A stretch of 64,000 nucleotides of DNA, taken from JAJTHC01 sp044358835 (lineage in GTDB: Bacteria; Cyanobacteriota; Vampirovibrionia; Vampirovibrionales; JAJTHC01). The first letter of the stretch is position 1. Each line of letters starts with the position of its first letter. Of this stretch, positions 34,880 through 43,897 are shown piece after piece. Location of the stretch: the NCBI GenBank assembly GCA_044358835.1, contig JBIKNF010000003.1, positions 62,001-126,000 on the forward strand, given 5' to 3'. Position numbers and translations under genes: made by a program. The notes below the pieces were generated by a model. It was not told the DNA's origin. It saw nothing but the letters and a program-made list of their open reading frames with translations, and made no database searches.

Positions 34880-36817
34880 ATGTCACACCCCAGCCCTGAA
34901 CCCATTGCGATTTTAGATTGTGGGGCTCAATATACCAAGGTTATCGATCGTCGTTTGCGTCAATTGAACGTGGAATCGGTGATTTACCCCATTGATGTTC
35001 AAGCGTCTGTTTTGCAAGACGCTGGCATTAAAGGGATTATCTTGAGCGGAGGGCCTCATTCGGTGTATGATCTGGGGGCTCCGAAATGTGATGGGGCGAT
35101 TTTTGACTTGGACGTGCCCGTTTTGGGTATTTGCTACGGCATGCAACTCATGACCCAACATTTCGGAGGCATCGTGGGAAGTTGTGCTCGCAAAGAATAT
35201 GGCGAAACTGAAATCACGGTCAATACTTCAAGCCCTCTATTCACAGGCTTAAACCCCACGCAACATGTGTTGATGAGTCATGGGGACAGCGTCACTCAAT
35301 TGGGCGAAGGTTTTGTTGCCATTGCGGAATCCGTGTCTAAAGAAGCCGGCAAAACGGTGAACGTCCATGCGGGTATTGCTCATCAAAACAAGCCCTTTTA
35401 CGGCGTGCAGTTTCACCCTGAAGTGGAACTTAGCACAGAAGGCACCGCCATGCTTGAGCGTTTTTTGTTTAATATCTGTCACCTTTCAGGATCCTTCAAA
35501 CTGGCGGATCGCCTTGAAACGATGCTGGCTGAACTCAAGGCTCACGTGCGGGATCGCCCCGTTTTTGTGCTGGTGAGTGGAGGGGTAGATTCTTCAGTAG
35601 TCGCGGCGGCACTGATTAAAGCCTTGCCTGCTCAACAAGTGTATGCCGTGCATATCAACACGGGCTTGATGCGTCAAGATGAAAGCGATTTGGTCTGCGA
35701 TGCCCTTAAAGCCATTGGGTTGACCCATCTTAAACGCTTGGATGCTCAAGACTTTTTCCTCGATTTTACCACGCTGGATGATACAGGTCGTACGATTGGG
35801 CCTTTGAAAGACGCTACTGATCCTGAAGAGAAGCGCCGTCTCATTGGTGATGCTTTCTTCCGTCTGATTGATGCCGAGATGAAAGCCACGTTGGAAGAAG
35901 CAGGCGTGAGTGCGGATGACGTCTTGCTCGCTCAAGGCACCTTGCGTCCTGATTTGATTGAAAGTGGCAATAAAGATGTTTCTAAAACGGCTCAAAAAAT
36001 CAAGACGCATCATAATGATGTGCCTCTCATTCAAGCCCAGCGCAACAAGGGACTCATCGTCGAACCCAACCGTGACTTGCATAAGGATGAAGTTCGTCAA
36101 GTGGGGCGTTTGCTTGGTTTGCCTGAAGCACTCGTGATTCGTCAGCCGTTTCCTGGCCCGGGTTTGGGGGTGCGTATGCTCTGTGCCAAGCAAGCGTATG
36201 GTTTAGAAGCTTACGATTCGCTGAATGCGGATCTTCAAGAAATTGCTTGTGAGTTTGACTTGCGTGCCGTTTTATTGCCTGTACGCACGGTGGGTGTGCA
36301 AGGCGACGGACGCACCTATAGTTATGTCGCGGCCATTGAAGCCGAAGACTTTGACAGCACCGACGGCTTTAAAGCCGTGCGTCATGCCGCTAGAGAATTG
36401 ACGAATCGTTTGCCTTTAATTAACCGTATTGCGCTTAATATCCTTCCTTCTCGATCGTTGCCAACGGCCATTAAAACCATTACGCCTACAACACTCACGC
36501 CTGATGCGCTTGCTCAACTCCAAACTTGGGATGCTCAGGTGACGTCGTACACGCTTGCTCATGCTGATTTCAACGCCATTAGCCAACTGCTTGCCGTGAT
36601 GTTGCCTGTGGCGGTAGACAGCGTCGGTACTCGTTCGTTGGCGGTTCGGGCGGTAGTCACCAGTGACTTTATGACGGCTCGGCCTGCTGTTGTGGGGCAG
36701 GAATTGCCTGAAGGCTTTTTGTCGGGATTGGGTCAACATTTGGCGAAATGTTCAGGGGTGGGCCATGTGTTTTATGATGTGACTAGCAAGCCCCCCGCCA
36801 CCGTTGAATGGGAATAG
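34880..36817 (+). CDS. guaA: GMP synthase (glutamine-hydrolysing), long form
   Basis: Converts XMP to GMP. The N-terminal amidotransferase has catalytic Cys85 in GICYGMQLM and the H179/E181 pair in FHPEVE; the ATP pyrophosphatase has LVSGGVDSSVV (about 231-241). The length of 645 is far above the usual 510-525. After LLPVRTVGVQGDGRTYSYV the C-terminal part contains an added subdomain (around residues 485-600) before the standard end (FYDVTSKPPATVEWE). This matches the eukaryotic (human GMPS) layout by memory. No frameshift or fusion is seen. GGAG precedes the ATG. Confidence 0.95.
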   Translation: MSHPSPEPIAILDCGAQYTKVIDRRLRQLNVESVIYPIDVQASVLQDAGIKGIILSGGPHSVYDLGAPKCDGAIFDLDVPVLGICYGMQLMTQHFGGIVGSCARKEYGETEITVNTSSPLFTGLNPTQHVLMSHGDSVTQLGEGFVAIAESVSKEAGKTVNVHAGIAHQNKPFYGVQFHPEVELSTEGTAMLERFLFNICHLSGSFKLADRLETMLAELKAHVRDRPVFVLVSGGVDSSVVAAALIKALPAQQVYAVHINTGLMRQDESDLVCDALKAIGLTHLKRLDAQDFFLDFTTLDDTGRTIGPLKDATDPEEKRRLIGDAFFRLIDAEMKATLEEAGVSADDVLLAQGTLRPDLIESGNKDVSKTAQKIKTHHNDVPLIQAQRNKGLIVEPNRDLHKDEVRQVGRLLGLPEALVIRQPFPGPGLGVRMLCAKQAYGLEAYDSLNADLQEIACEFDLRAVLLPVRTVGVQGDGRTYSYVAAIEAEDFDSTDGFKAVRHAARELTNRLPLINRIALNILPSRSLPTAIKTITPTTLTPDALAQLQTWDAQVTSYTLAHADFNAISQLLAVMLPVAVDSVGTRSLAVRAVVTSDFMTARPAVVGQELPEGFLSGLGQHLAKCSGVGHVFYDVTSKPPATVEWE

Positions 36818-36892
36818 GCGTTGTATTGATTGCTAGAAGATGTGCTAAAATAAGTTCATCTACTTCATTTGATGAGAATAAAGGACTTTGTC

Positions 36893-37939
36893 ATGTCTGA
36901 ACCTATTTATGAATCGATTCATATTGAAAACTTTGGACCGCTTAAGGATTTAAAATGGGATAACTTAGGAGGCATTAACCTCATTGTGGGTGAAAACGGT
37001 TCAGGAAAAACCTTTTTGCTTAAGGCGTTGTATGCTACCATAAAAGCTGTTGAAACACATGAACGAGGGGACGATATAAAGAAGCCGTTTCCTGCTCATT
37101 TGGGCGAAAAGCTTCATTGGACATTTCAAGCAAAAACGATCGGTGATTTAGTTACAAAACAGCCTGATAAAAAATCTGCCGGTTTTCAAGCATCCATATC
37201 AAAAAGGAACATTCATTTTACGTTTGGACAAGATGCGACAAAGCAAATCACTTTGATCGAAAATAAAGTCGAACGGAAAAAGATAGATTCTATTTTTTTA
37301 CCTCCTAAAGAAGTACTTTCTTTACAAAAAATTATTTTAGAAAGTCGGGATAAAGATAAGATCTTTGGCTTTGATGATACTTACTATGATTTAGCAGTGG
37401 CTTTGAGAAGTGGTACGCAAAAAGGTAATTTCCACAATGAAGTGACTATGTTTCGCCAACGATTAGAAGAAATGCTAGAAGGTAAAATTAAAGCCACCAA
37501 AGAAGGAGAATGGATTTACACCAAAGGCAAATATAAGTTTCCTATGAGTGTGACGGCGGAAGGCATAAAAAAGCTGGGTATCCTAGATACTTTATTAGGG
37601 AGTAAATACCTTGTGCCAGGGTCTGTTATTTTTATTGATGAACCTGAAACAGCTTTACATCCTCATTATATTTCTACCTTTTTAGAAGGGCTTGCTCTGT
37701 TAGCAGATGCAGGGTTCCAAATTTTTATGGCATCTCATTCTTACTTTGTGATTGAAAAATTACATCTTATTGCATTGGGTAAAAATGAGTCGGGCAGTAA
37801 AATGAGTATTCCTGTTTTACTCCATGAAAAAGTAGAGGGTAAGTCTCAATGGCGAAGTGAAAACTTAAAAGAAGGTATGCCAAAAAATTCTATTATTGAA
37901 GAATCTATTGCTTTATTTAATGAAGAAATGAGACCTTAA
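36893..37939 (+). CDS. AAA family (ABC/SMC-like) ATPase of a putative defence pair
   Basis: A 348-residue soluble ATPase with Walker A GENGSGKT (residues 33-40), a Walker B VIFIDEPE (245-252) followed by TALHP, and an H-loop-like ASHS (280-283). This is the layout of AAA_15/AAA_21 (OLD, RloC, RecF-like) ATPases, many of which act in phage defence. AAAGGA supports the ATG at 36893. The gene is clearly AT-richer than its neighbours and codon use differs, which suggests recent transfer. The next gene starts 3 bases later. Confidence 0.85.
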   Translation: MSEPIYESIHIENFGPLKDLKWDNLGGINLIVGENGSGKTFLLKALYATIKAVETHERGDDIKKPFPAHLGEKLHWTFQAKTIGDLVTKQPDKKSAGFQASISKRNIHFTFGQDATKQITLIENKVERKKIDSIFLPPKEVLSLQKIILESRDKDKIFGFDDTYYDLAVALRSGTQKGNFHNEVTMFRQRLEEMLEGKIKATKEGEWIYTKGKYKFPMSVTAEGIKKLGILDTLLGSKYLVPGSVIFIDEPETALHPHYISTFLEGLALLADAGFQIFMASHSYFVIEKLHLIALGKNESGSKMSIPVLLHEKVEGKSQWRSENLKEGMPKNSIIEESIALFNEEMRP

Positions 37940-37942
37940 AAT

Positions 37943-38500
37943 ATGGCAAGAATGTTCGAAGATAAGAATTCTGAAATTACGTTTGGCATTTTTGAAGAAG
38001 GGGATTGTGTTAAATTAGATGATACTATTCTATACAACTATATAAGCGACAAAGGGGTTTCTGCAGTAGATTTTATTTTGCATCATACCATCAATAAACA
38101 GCCACAACTGGACTTTATAGAAGCCAAGCGGAGCGTACCTAGAACAGACGAAGCTCTTGAAATTATTCAGAAATTTATAGATTCTTTACAACTTTTCATT
38201 GCCTATGGTTTTAAACGACATGAGTACTGTGAAGATTCACCAACACTTATTACCCACCTAGAAAGTGCACATTTGTTAAACGCCGAATGGCGGTTTGTCG
38301 TGATTTGTAATAACAAGAAAGAGACAGCGCCGAACCATGCAAGATTACGTAAGGCTTTTTGGCATGAAATCAGGGAACAATATGTGAATATACCCTTTTT
38401 TAAAATATGGAATATCTCCCAAGATTCGATTAAAGTTTTGAGTGTTGAAATGGCTGTTGAACAGGGACTCGCGGTTCTCCCCCAAGGCACCCCACAATGA
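37943..38500 (+). CDS. Small PD-(D/E)XK-like protein paired with the ATPase
   Basis: A 185-residue protein of no firmly recognised family. Residues 43-64 contain a possible nuclease core: D43, then DFIEAKRS with D57, E60 and K62, as in PD-(D/E)XK enzymes (D-Xn-E-X-K). The rest is alpha/beta with few motifs. It lies 3 bases after the ATPase, shares its AT-rich composition, and its stop overlaps the ruvX start. The most likely job is effector partner of the ATPase; the nuclease assignment is by motif only and needs structure prediction. Confidence 0.6.
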   Translation: MARMFEDKNSEITFGIFEEGDCVKLDDTILYNYISDKGVSAVDFILHHTINKQPQLDFIEAKRSVPRTDEALEIIQKFIDSLQLFIAYGFKRHEYCEDSPTLITHLESAHLLNAEWRFVVICNNKKETAPNHARLRKAFWHEIREQYVNIPFFKIWNISQDSIKVLSVEMAVEQGLAVLPQGTPQ

Positions 38501-38943
38501 GTATTTACATTGGCATGGATTACGGAAAAAAACGCATTGGCGTTGCCTATTGCGACGACAGCGAAGCCTTCTGCTTTGGACTTCCCACACTCTTACGAAC
38601 GAAAATCCCTCTCACTGAGACCCTCCAGCAAGTGCTGGCCCTCATTGATGCCAAAAAAGCCGTGGCTCTGGTCATGGGGTTGCCTCGTAATATGGACGGG
38701 TCTGAAGGCTTTATGGCAGACGCCGTCTATGGTTTTGCGGAGGCTTTATTGCAGGTTCGCCCTACCCTCCCTATTTATTTATTAGATGAGCGACTCACGT
38801 CAAAAATTGCGGAACAACATCTTCGTCAAGCAGGGAAAGCACCTAGTCGTCACAAAGGCTTGATAGATGAAGAGGCGGCTCGTGGGATTTTGGGAGATTT
38901 TCTTAAAACCCCTCTGGCACGTCGCCACCTTTTTAAGGGTTAA
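38497..38943 (+). CDS. ruvX: RuvX/YqgF RNase H-fold nuclease
   Basis: A 148-residue member of the YqgF family (16S rRNA 5'-end processing; putative Holliday junction resolvase). Active-site parts are YIGMDYGKKRIGVA (first Asp), LLDERLTSKIAEQHL (Glu in the second motif) and DEEAARGIL (final Asp). Its ATG overlaps the stop of the upstream accessory gene, so an essential gene is translationally coupled to the accessory cassette. Composition returns to that of the chromosome from here. Confidence 0.95.
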   Translation: MSIYIGMDYGKKRIGVAYCDDSEAFCFGLPTLLRTKIPLTETLQQVLALIDAKKAVALVMGLPRNMDGSEGFMADAVYGFAEALLQVRPTLPIYLLDERLTSKIAEQHLRQAGKAPSRHKGLIDEEAARGILGDFLKTPLARRHLFKG

Positions 38944-39014
38944 ATCGCCTATAGGCAAGCTGATGGGCGACACGTCTTTCAGGAATAAATGGGTAGAATT
39001 GCCCCCACGCGTTC

Positions 39015-39039
39015 AAGCCTAAAGCGTTGCTTTAGGCTT
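39015..39039. repeat. Perfect hairpin across the gyrA stop codon
   Basis: AAGCCTAAAGC and GCTTTAGGCTT form an 11-bp stem with loop GTT. The gyrA stop (39034-39032) lies inside the right arm. There is no T run after it in the gyrA direction, so it may protect the mRNA 3' end rather than terminate. Confidence 0.6.
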
Positions 39040-41548
39040 CAGCAGCAGCGTCTTCTTCGGGGTCTTCTGAATGAAGGTTTACAATTTTGGTGACATTGGC
39101 CACTGTATCTCCAGCATCCAAGTTCACGATTCTTACGCCTGTGGCTTGCCGCCCTTGTTGACTGATGCTCGAGGCGGCCATACGAACCACGACTCCATTG
39201 GCGGTGGCGATCATCAATTCATGCGTATGATTTACCGTACACGTGCTAGAAAGTCGACTGTCACGATTCTTAAATTTGGTTGAAATTAAACCAATCCCCC
39301 CACGAGCTTGCTGGCGGAACTCACTGGCACGCACCAATTTGCCGTAACCATCATTCGTAATGAAGAGAATTTCGGTGGCATCTTCTAGGGTATCGGCAGG
39401 TAACATGCTAAAGGAACAGATTTCATCGCCTGTGCGAAGCTTCATCGACGTCACCCCACGAGCAGTCCGCCCCATCGGACGCAAATCCGTCGCTTGAAAG
39501 CGAATGGCCATCCCCATTTTGGTGGAAATAAAGACGGTGTTGCTTGCTTCAGCAATTTTGACCCAATTCAGCACATCACCTTCTTCAAGGTTAATGGCAA
39601 TCAAGCCGTTGCGTCGGATATTTTCAAAGTTTGACAGTTCAATCCGCTTAATCCAGCCGTATTTAGTGAGCATGACCAAGTAGGCGTTGTCGCCAAACTC
39701 AATAACAGGCACCACAGCGGTAATGCGCTCGTCTTGTTCAAGGGGTAGAAGGTTAATCAAGGCCAGCCCTTTGGATTGACGACTGCCTTCCGGCAATTCA
39801 TAGACTTTCAACGAATGGGCCACGCCTCGGCTGGTGAAGAACAAGAGGTGATTGTGCATGCCTGCGGTGAAGAAATGGGTGACATCGTCTTCTTCGCGGG
39901 TTTTCATGGCTCCCTTGCCACGAGTGGCACGGTTCTGGCGTTCAAAGGTATCGAGAGGCACACGCTTAATGTAGCCTTTTTCTGTAATAAACACAGCCAT
40001 TTCATCATTTGGCGTTAAGTCTTCCATGGACATATCCCCTTCATCAGGGATGATCTTGGTGACACGGGCATCGCCAAAGCGATTTTTTAGTTCAAGGAGT
40101 TCGTCTTTAATAATGGTTAAAACTTTTTGACGATCCGCTAAAATAGACTTGTAGTCTTCAATCGCGGCACGAAGACTGTCGTATTCATTGGTGATTTTTT
40201 CACGTTCTAAGCCGGTTAAACGACGCAACTGCATTTCTAAAATGGCATTGGCCTGTTCTAAATCTAAACTATAGCGTTCAATCAGGCCAGCCCGCGCCAC
40301 TTCCGTGCTATTGGCCCCACGAATTAAGGCAATAATGGCATCTAAATCGCCTAAGGCAATCAATAGGCCGGCTAAAATATGGGCTTTGGCTTCGGCCTTA
40401 CGCAGTTCAAACTTGGTGCGTTTAACCACAACATCCACACGATGTTCAATAAACTCGCTTAAAATATCCGTCATGCACAATAAGCGAGGCTGATTGTTCA
40501 CCAGAGCCAACATGTTCACGCCAAAGGTGGTTTGAAGCTGAGTGTACTTAAACAGGTTATTTCGAACCACATCAGGTTTGGCATCTCGCTTAAGTTCAAT
40601 CACCAAGCGCAAGCCATCGCGGTCGCTTTCATTACGCAAGTCACGAATGCCGTCAATTTTTTTGTCTCGCACCAGTTCCGCAATTTTTTCAGTTAGCGTC
40701 GTCAAGTTGACTTGATAGGGGATTTCGGTGACGATAATGGCCGTACATTCTTGACGCCCCTTGCCCCCTGGGATTTGTTCAATGCTTACCACGGCACGCA
40801 TTTTTACCGAACCACGCCCCGTTTTAAAGGCTTCGCGAATGCCAGAAGTTCCCACAATTTGCCCCCCTGTGGGGAAATCAGGGCCTTTAATGTATTGAAG
40901 CAAGCCTTGATTACTTAAGTTGGGGTTGTCAATCATGGCAACCGTTCCATCAATCACTTCACTCATGTTATGAGGGGGAATGTTGGTGGCCATGCCTACG
41001 GCAATCCCCCCTGAACCGTTTAAAAGCAACATGGGTAGACGCGTTGGCAAAACGCTGGGTTCTTCTTCACTGCCGTCATAGTTTGGCACAAAATCAACGG
41101 TGTCTTGCTCAATGTCTTGCAAAATGGGCACGGCGACTGATTGTAACTTACACTCAGTGTAACGCATCGCCGCGGCGTTGTCCCCTTCAATACTGCCAAA
41201 GTTTCCGTGGCCGTTAATGACTGGGTAACGCATCGCAAAACTTTGCGCCATACGTACCAAGGCATCGTAAACGGAGGTATCTCCATGGGGGTGGTACTTC
41301 CCCAACACTTCCCCAACGACTTTTGCACACTTTTTAAAGGGCTTTTCAGGGGCGAGACCAATTTCATGCATGGCGTATAAAATGCGCCGATGCACAGGCT
41401 TTAGGCCATCACGCACATCGGGCAAGGCGCGCCCCACAATGACGGACATGGCATAATCGATATAAGAGCGTCTCATTTCTTCGTGAATAGAAATACCTTG
41501 GATTTTACCGTCACCAAAAGGGCGTTCATTTCGAGGAGTGGTTGCCAT
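39032..41548 (-). CDS. gyrA: DNA gyrase subunit A
   Basis: Type II topoisomerase breakage-reunion subunit of 838 residues. The quinolone region reads HPHGDTSVYDALVRMAQ (Thr at the position of E. coli Ser83, Asp at 87), and the active-site tyrosine is in AAMRYTECKL. The C-terminal beta-pinwheel is present. The GyrA-box, normally QRRGGKG, is QNRATRGKG, a degenerate form, so a ParC-like relaxing or decatenating role cannot be fully excluded. The gene stands alone; gyrB is not adjacent. An acidic tail ends the protein. Confidence 0.93.
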   Translation of the reverse strand: MATTPRNERPFGDGKIQGISIHEEMRRSYIDYAMSVIVGRALPDVRDGLKPVHRRILYAMHEIGLAPEKPFKKCAKVVGEVLGKYHPHGDTSVYDALVRMAQSFAMRYPVINGHGNFGSIEGDNAAAMRYTECKLQSVAVPILQDIEQDTVDFVPNYDGSEEEPSVLPTRLPMLLLNGSGGIAVGMATNIPPHNMSEVIDGTVAMIDNPNLSNQGLLQYIKGPDFPTGGQIVGTSGIREAFKTGRGSVKMRAVVSIEQIPGGKGRQECTAIIVTEIPYQVNLTTLTEKIAELVRDKKIDGIRDLRNESDRDGLRLVIELKRDAKPDVVRNNLFKYTQLQTTFGVNMLALVNNQPRLLCMTDILSEFIEHRVDVVVKRTKFELRKAEAKAHILAGLLIALGDLDAIIALIRGANSTEVARAGLIERYSLDLEQANAILEMQLRRLTGLEREKITNEYDSLRAAIEDYKSILADRQKVLTIIKDELLELKNRFGDARVTKIIPDEGDMSMEDLTPNDEMAVFITEKGYIKRVPLDTFERQNRATRGKGAMKTREEDDVTHFFTAGMHNHLLFFTSRGVAHSLKVYELPEGSRQSKGLALINLLPLEQDERITAVVPVIEFGDNAYLVMLTKYGWIKRIELSNFENIRRNGLIAINLEEGDVLNWVKIAEASNTVFISTKMGMAIRFQATDLRPMGRTARGVTSMKLRTGDEICSFSMLPADTLEDATEILFITNDGYGKLVRASEFRQQARGGIGLISTKFKNRDSRLSSTCTVNHTHELMIATANGVVVRMAASSISQQGRQATGVRIVNLDAGDTVANVTKIVNLHSEDPEEDAAAEA

Positions 41549-41628
41549 TATTTTGTGTTTCCTTCACATCAGTAGATCTATATAGTCTATTTTATCTCAA
41601 ACAGGCAAAATGGCGAGCTTTTTGTAAA

Positions 41629-42138
41629 TCAGCCCCTTTCTTCTTCGAGCAAATGGTTTTTAAGGCGAAGCCCCCACCGAAAGCCACGGAGTTGAGCTCC
41701 TTTGCCCAGCACCCGATGGCACGGCACCACCAGCGCCAGTGGATTCTTCCCACAGGCGGAAGCCACCGCGCGCACCGCGTTTGGGCGGCCGATGCATTCA
41801 GCCACTTCAGTATAGGTGCGTGTTTGCCCATAGGGAATCTCACCAATGGCTTGCCAAACGGCGTGTTGAAAGGGCGTGCCGTCTACGTCTAAAGGAACAG
41901 AGAGCACCGTTTGGCGTTGAAGCATCCACGTCTTCAAGGTCTGCACCCAGTCGGCTTGAAGGCTCGCTAAACGGACGGGCTGAGCCCAAGGCGCTTGAGT
42001 GTTTAGCACCGTTGAGAGACAAGAGTTTTCTTCAGAAAGTGCGATAAAAACCAGCCCTTGGTGGCTCATCAGCGTTAGCCCAGCTCCCCATGGGGTAGAA
42101 AAGGTTTCATGATAAAGCAGGCGTGAGGGTTGATTCAT
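41629..42138 (-). CDS. ogt: Methylated-DNA--[protein]-cysteine methyltransferase
   Basis: A 169-residue suicide enzyme that repairs O6-alkylguanine. The acceptor Cys140 is in VVPCHRVLG; the helix-turn-helix region includes IPYGQTRTYTEVAECIGRPNAVRAVASACGKNP with the arginine finger. Both match Ogt/AGT. No Ada-type N-terminal regulator domain is present. Divergent from the aldehyde dehydrogenase gene. Confidence 0.95.
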   Translation of the reverse strand: MNQPSRLLYHETFSTPWGAGLTLMSHQGLVFIALSEENSCLSTVLNTQAPWAQPVRLASLQADWVQTLKTWMLQRQTVLSVPLDVDGTPFQHAVWQAIGEIPYGQTRTYTEVAECIGRPNAVRAVASACGKNPLALVVPCHRVLGKGAQLRGFRWGLRLKNHLLEEERG

Positions 42139-42255
42139 TAAAATAGCCCACCTTTCTTAAGAAGTCGACACATACGGTGACAAAATCATCAATCTCAAGT
42201 AAACTAAAGACTCTTCTTTGTATTTTAACAGAAATGAACATAAGGTCATCCGTTT

Positions 42256-43884
42256 ATGCCCACCCATGAAACTTTGTCCGAGATTAAAAGCATTAAGAAA
42301 TATAACCCTGCCACAGGCGCTTTACTCTTTCAGTTCCCTTTCGCCACGGCTCAAGAGATTCAGGCCGGCTTGAGCAAAGCCCACGTGGCTCAAAAAGCAT
42401 GGGCCAGTACAAAGCTTAGGCATCGTGTTCAGGTCCTTGAAAAAGTGGAACAGCTTCTTAGGCGTCAAGCGGATCAACTTATTCACACGCTGAGCCTTGA
42501 AGTGGGCAAACCCCAAGCCGAAGCCTTGCAGGCGGATCTGTTGTCTGCTTTAGCAGGGGTTCAACACGTCATTGGAAATGCAAGCAAACTAAATCCTCAA
42601 CTGAAACTTTCGTTTAAAAGTCTGATGCTAGGCCGTGTGTTTAAAGAAGTTAGGGTGCCTTATGGCGTCGTCAGTGTGATTAGTCCGTGGAACTACCCCA
42701 TTGGCACGCCTGCCCCAGGGATTGCCAACGCTTTAGTGGCGGGTAATGCCGTGGCCTTTAAGCCCAGTGAAAAAACGCCTAAAAGTGGTGAGCTTTTGGC
42801 CCGTGTATTTCAAGACGCCCTAGAGGCGTGTGGCTTTTCTGCAGATCTGGTGCAGCTTTTTCAAGGAGATGGAAGCGTTGGCAATGCGTTGGTACAGGCC
42901 CCTGAAACAGCCTTTGTTTTCTTTACAGGCAGTGAAGCCGTGGGACGAGACATTCAACGGGCCTGCGCCAGTCGAAACATCCCTTGTTCGCTCGAACTGG
43001 GGAGTTCTGATGCCATGGTGATTTTACCTTCGGCAGAGCGCTATTCCTTAGATGCTGTGGTGGCTCATGCCATTTTAGGGCGTTACGCCAATGCAGGGCA
43101 AACCTGCGCCGCGATTAAAAAATTGTATGTCCCCACCAGCTTGTTACCAATTGTGCAAGAACTATTGGTGGCGAAATTGTCTCAACTACGGGTGGGGGAT
43201 CCCTTTGATCCGTCGACGCATCTCGGCCCTGTGATTGACACGGCTCAACAGGCGTTACTCAACGCCCAATGGCAAGATGCCCTCGAAAAAGGCATTACCC
43301 CTGTTTACGGGCAGCTCCCGCAAGTCGAAGAAATCCACGAGGCACAGGCGTCCTTTTTAGCGCCCATGCTGGTGATTAATCCGCCAAAAGACTCAAGAAT
43401 TGTGACCGAAGAAGTCTTTGGGCCGATCTTGCCGGTCTTCACCTATGACGACTTAAGTCAAGTGATTGATGAAATCAACGCTAGCCCCTATGGTTTAGGG
43501 GCCAGTATTTTTGGCAAGCCCAAACAAGCGGAATGGCTGGGCAAGCAGTTGAATGTGGCTAATGTGGCTATTAACGACTTGCACATGATTTTTTATACGT
43601 TCCCGCAAGTGACTTGGCGAGGCTTAAAGCAGTCTGGGCCGGGGTTGCGTAACGGTCAGGAAGGCATTGTGCAATTTAGTCAAGTCAAAACCTTTGGCAA
43701 AGCCTTTTTATTTGATTGGTTACCCTTTACACAAAAAGGCATTCTACTGTTTAATCAAGGCGACAATAGCTTGCATGACAGTAAAGCCCTATTAGACACC
43801 ATTGGTAAAGGCCATTGGTGGAATTTTTTCAGCCCCAAGCTGTTTCAGTTTTTAGCCAAAAATCAGGGTAATTCTAAACTATAG
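42256..43884 (+). CDS. NAD(P)-dependent aldehyde dehydrogenase
   Basis: A 542-residue member of the aldehyde dehydrogenase superfamily. The oxyanion Asn is in VISPWNYPIG, the coenzyme-binding stretch in VFFTGSEAVGRDIQ, the general-base Glu in LELGSSDAMVIL and the nucleophile Cys in YANAGQTCAAIKKLY. It resembles succinate-semialdehyde dehydrogenase-type enzymes, but the substrate is not certain. The C-terminus is about 60 residues longer than usual, a hydrophobic/aromatic tail that may contact membranes or another protein. A GNAT gene follows 13 bases later. Confidence 0.92.
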   Translation: MPTHETLSEIKSIKKYNPATGALLFQFPFATAQEIQAGLSKAHVAQKAWASTKLRHRVQVLEKVEQLLRRQADQLIHTLSLEVGKPQAEALQADLLSALAGVQHVIGNASKLNPQLKLSFKSLMLGRVFKEVRVPYGVVSVISPWNYPIGTPAPGIANALVAGNAVAFKPSEKTPKSGELLARVFQDALEACGFSADLVQLFQGDGSVGNALVQAPETAFVFFTGSEAVGRDIQRACASRNIPCSLELGSSDAMVILPSAERYSLDAVVAHAILGRYANAGQTCAAIKKLYVPTSLLPIVQELLVAKLSQLRVGDPFDPSTHLGPVIDTAQQALLNAQWQDALEKGITPVYGQLPQVEEIHEAQASFLAPMLVINPPKDSRIVTEEVFGPILPVFTYDDLSQVIDEINASPYGLGASIFGKPKQAEWLGKQLNVANVAINDLHMIFYTFPQVTWRGLKQSGPGLRNGQEGIVQFSQVKTFGKAFLFDWLPFTQKGILLFNQGDNSLHDSKALLDTIGKGHWWNFFSPKLFQFLAKNQGNSKL

Positions 43885-43897
43885 AAGGGCTTACGCT

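Noticed and set aside
34880..36817. guaA fused or frameshifted because of its extra length
   Set aside because: The frame is continuous, motif order is normal and the extra region sits inside the C-terminal domain as in eukaryotic forms.
36838..36892. Attachment site for the ATPase cassette at the guaA end
   Set aside because: I looked for a direct repeat shared with the ruvX side and found none by eye, and no integrase is present.
41592..42047. Additional genes on the ogt opposite and other frames
   Set aside because: They are shadow frames of ogt with no start signals.
42172..42255. tRNA-like cloverleaf between ogt and the dehydrogenase
   Set aside because: No complete set of D-, anticodon- and T-arms; only AT-rich promoter-like sequence.
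43737..43884. C-terminal tail of aldehyde dehydrogenase as a separate short gene
   Set aside because: No internal start or ribosome-binding site and the frame is continuous with the enzyme.
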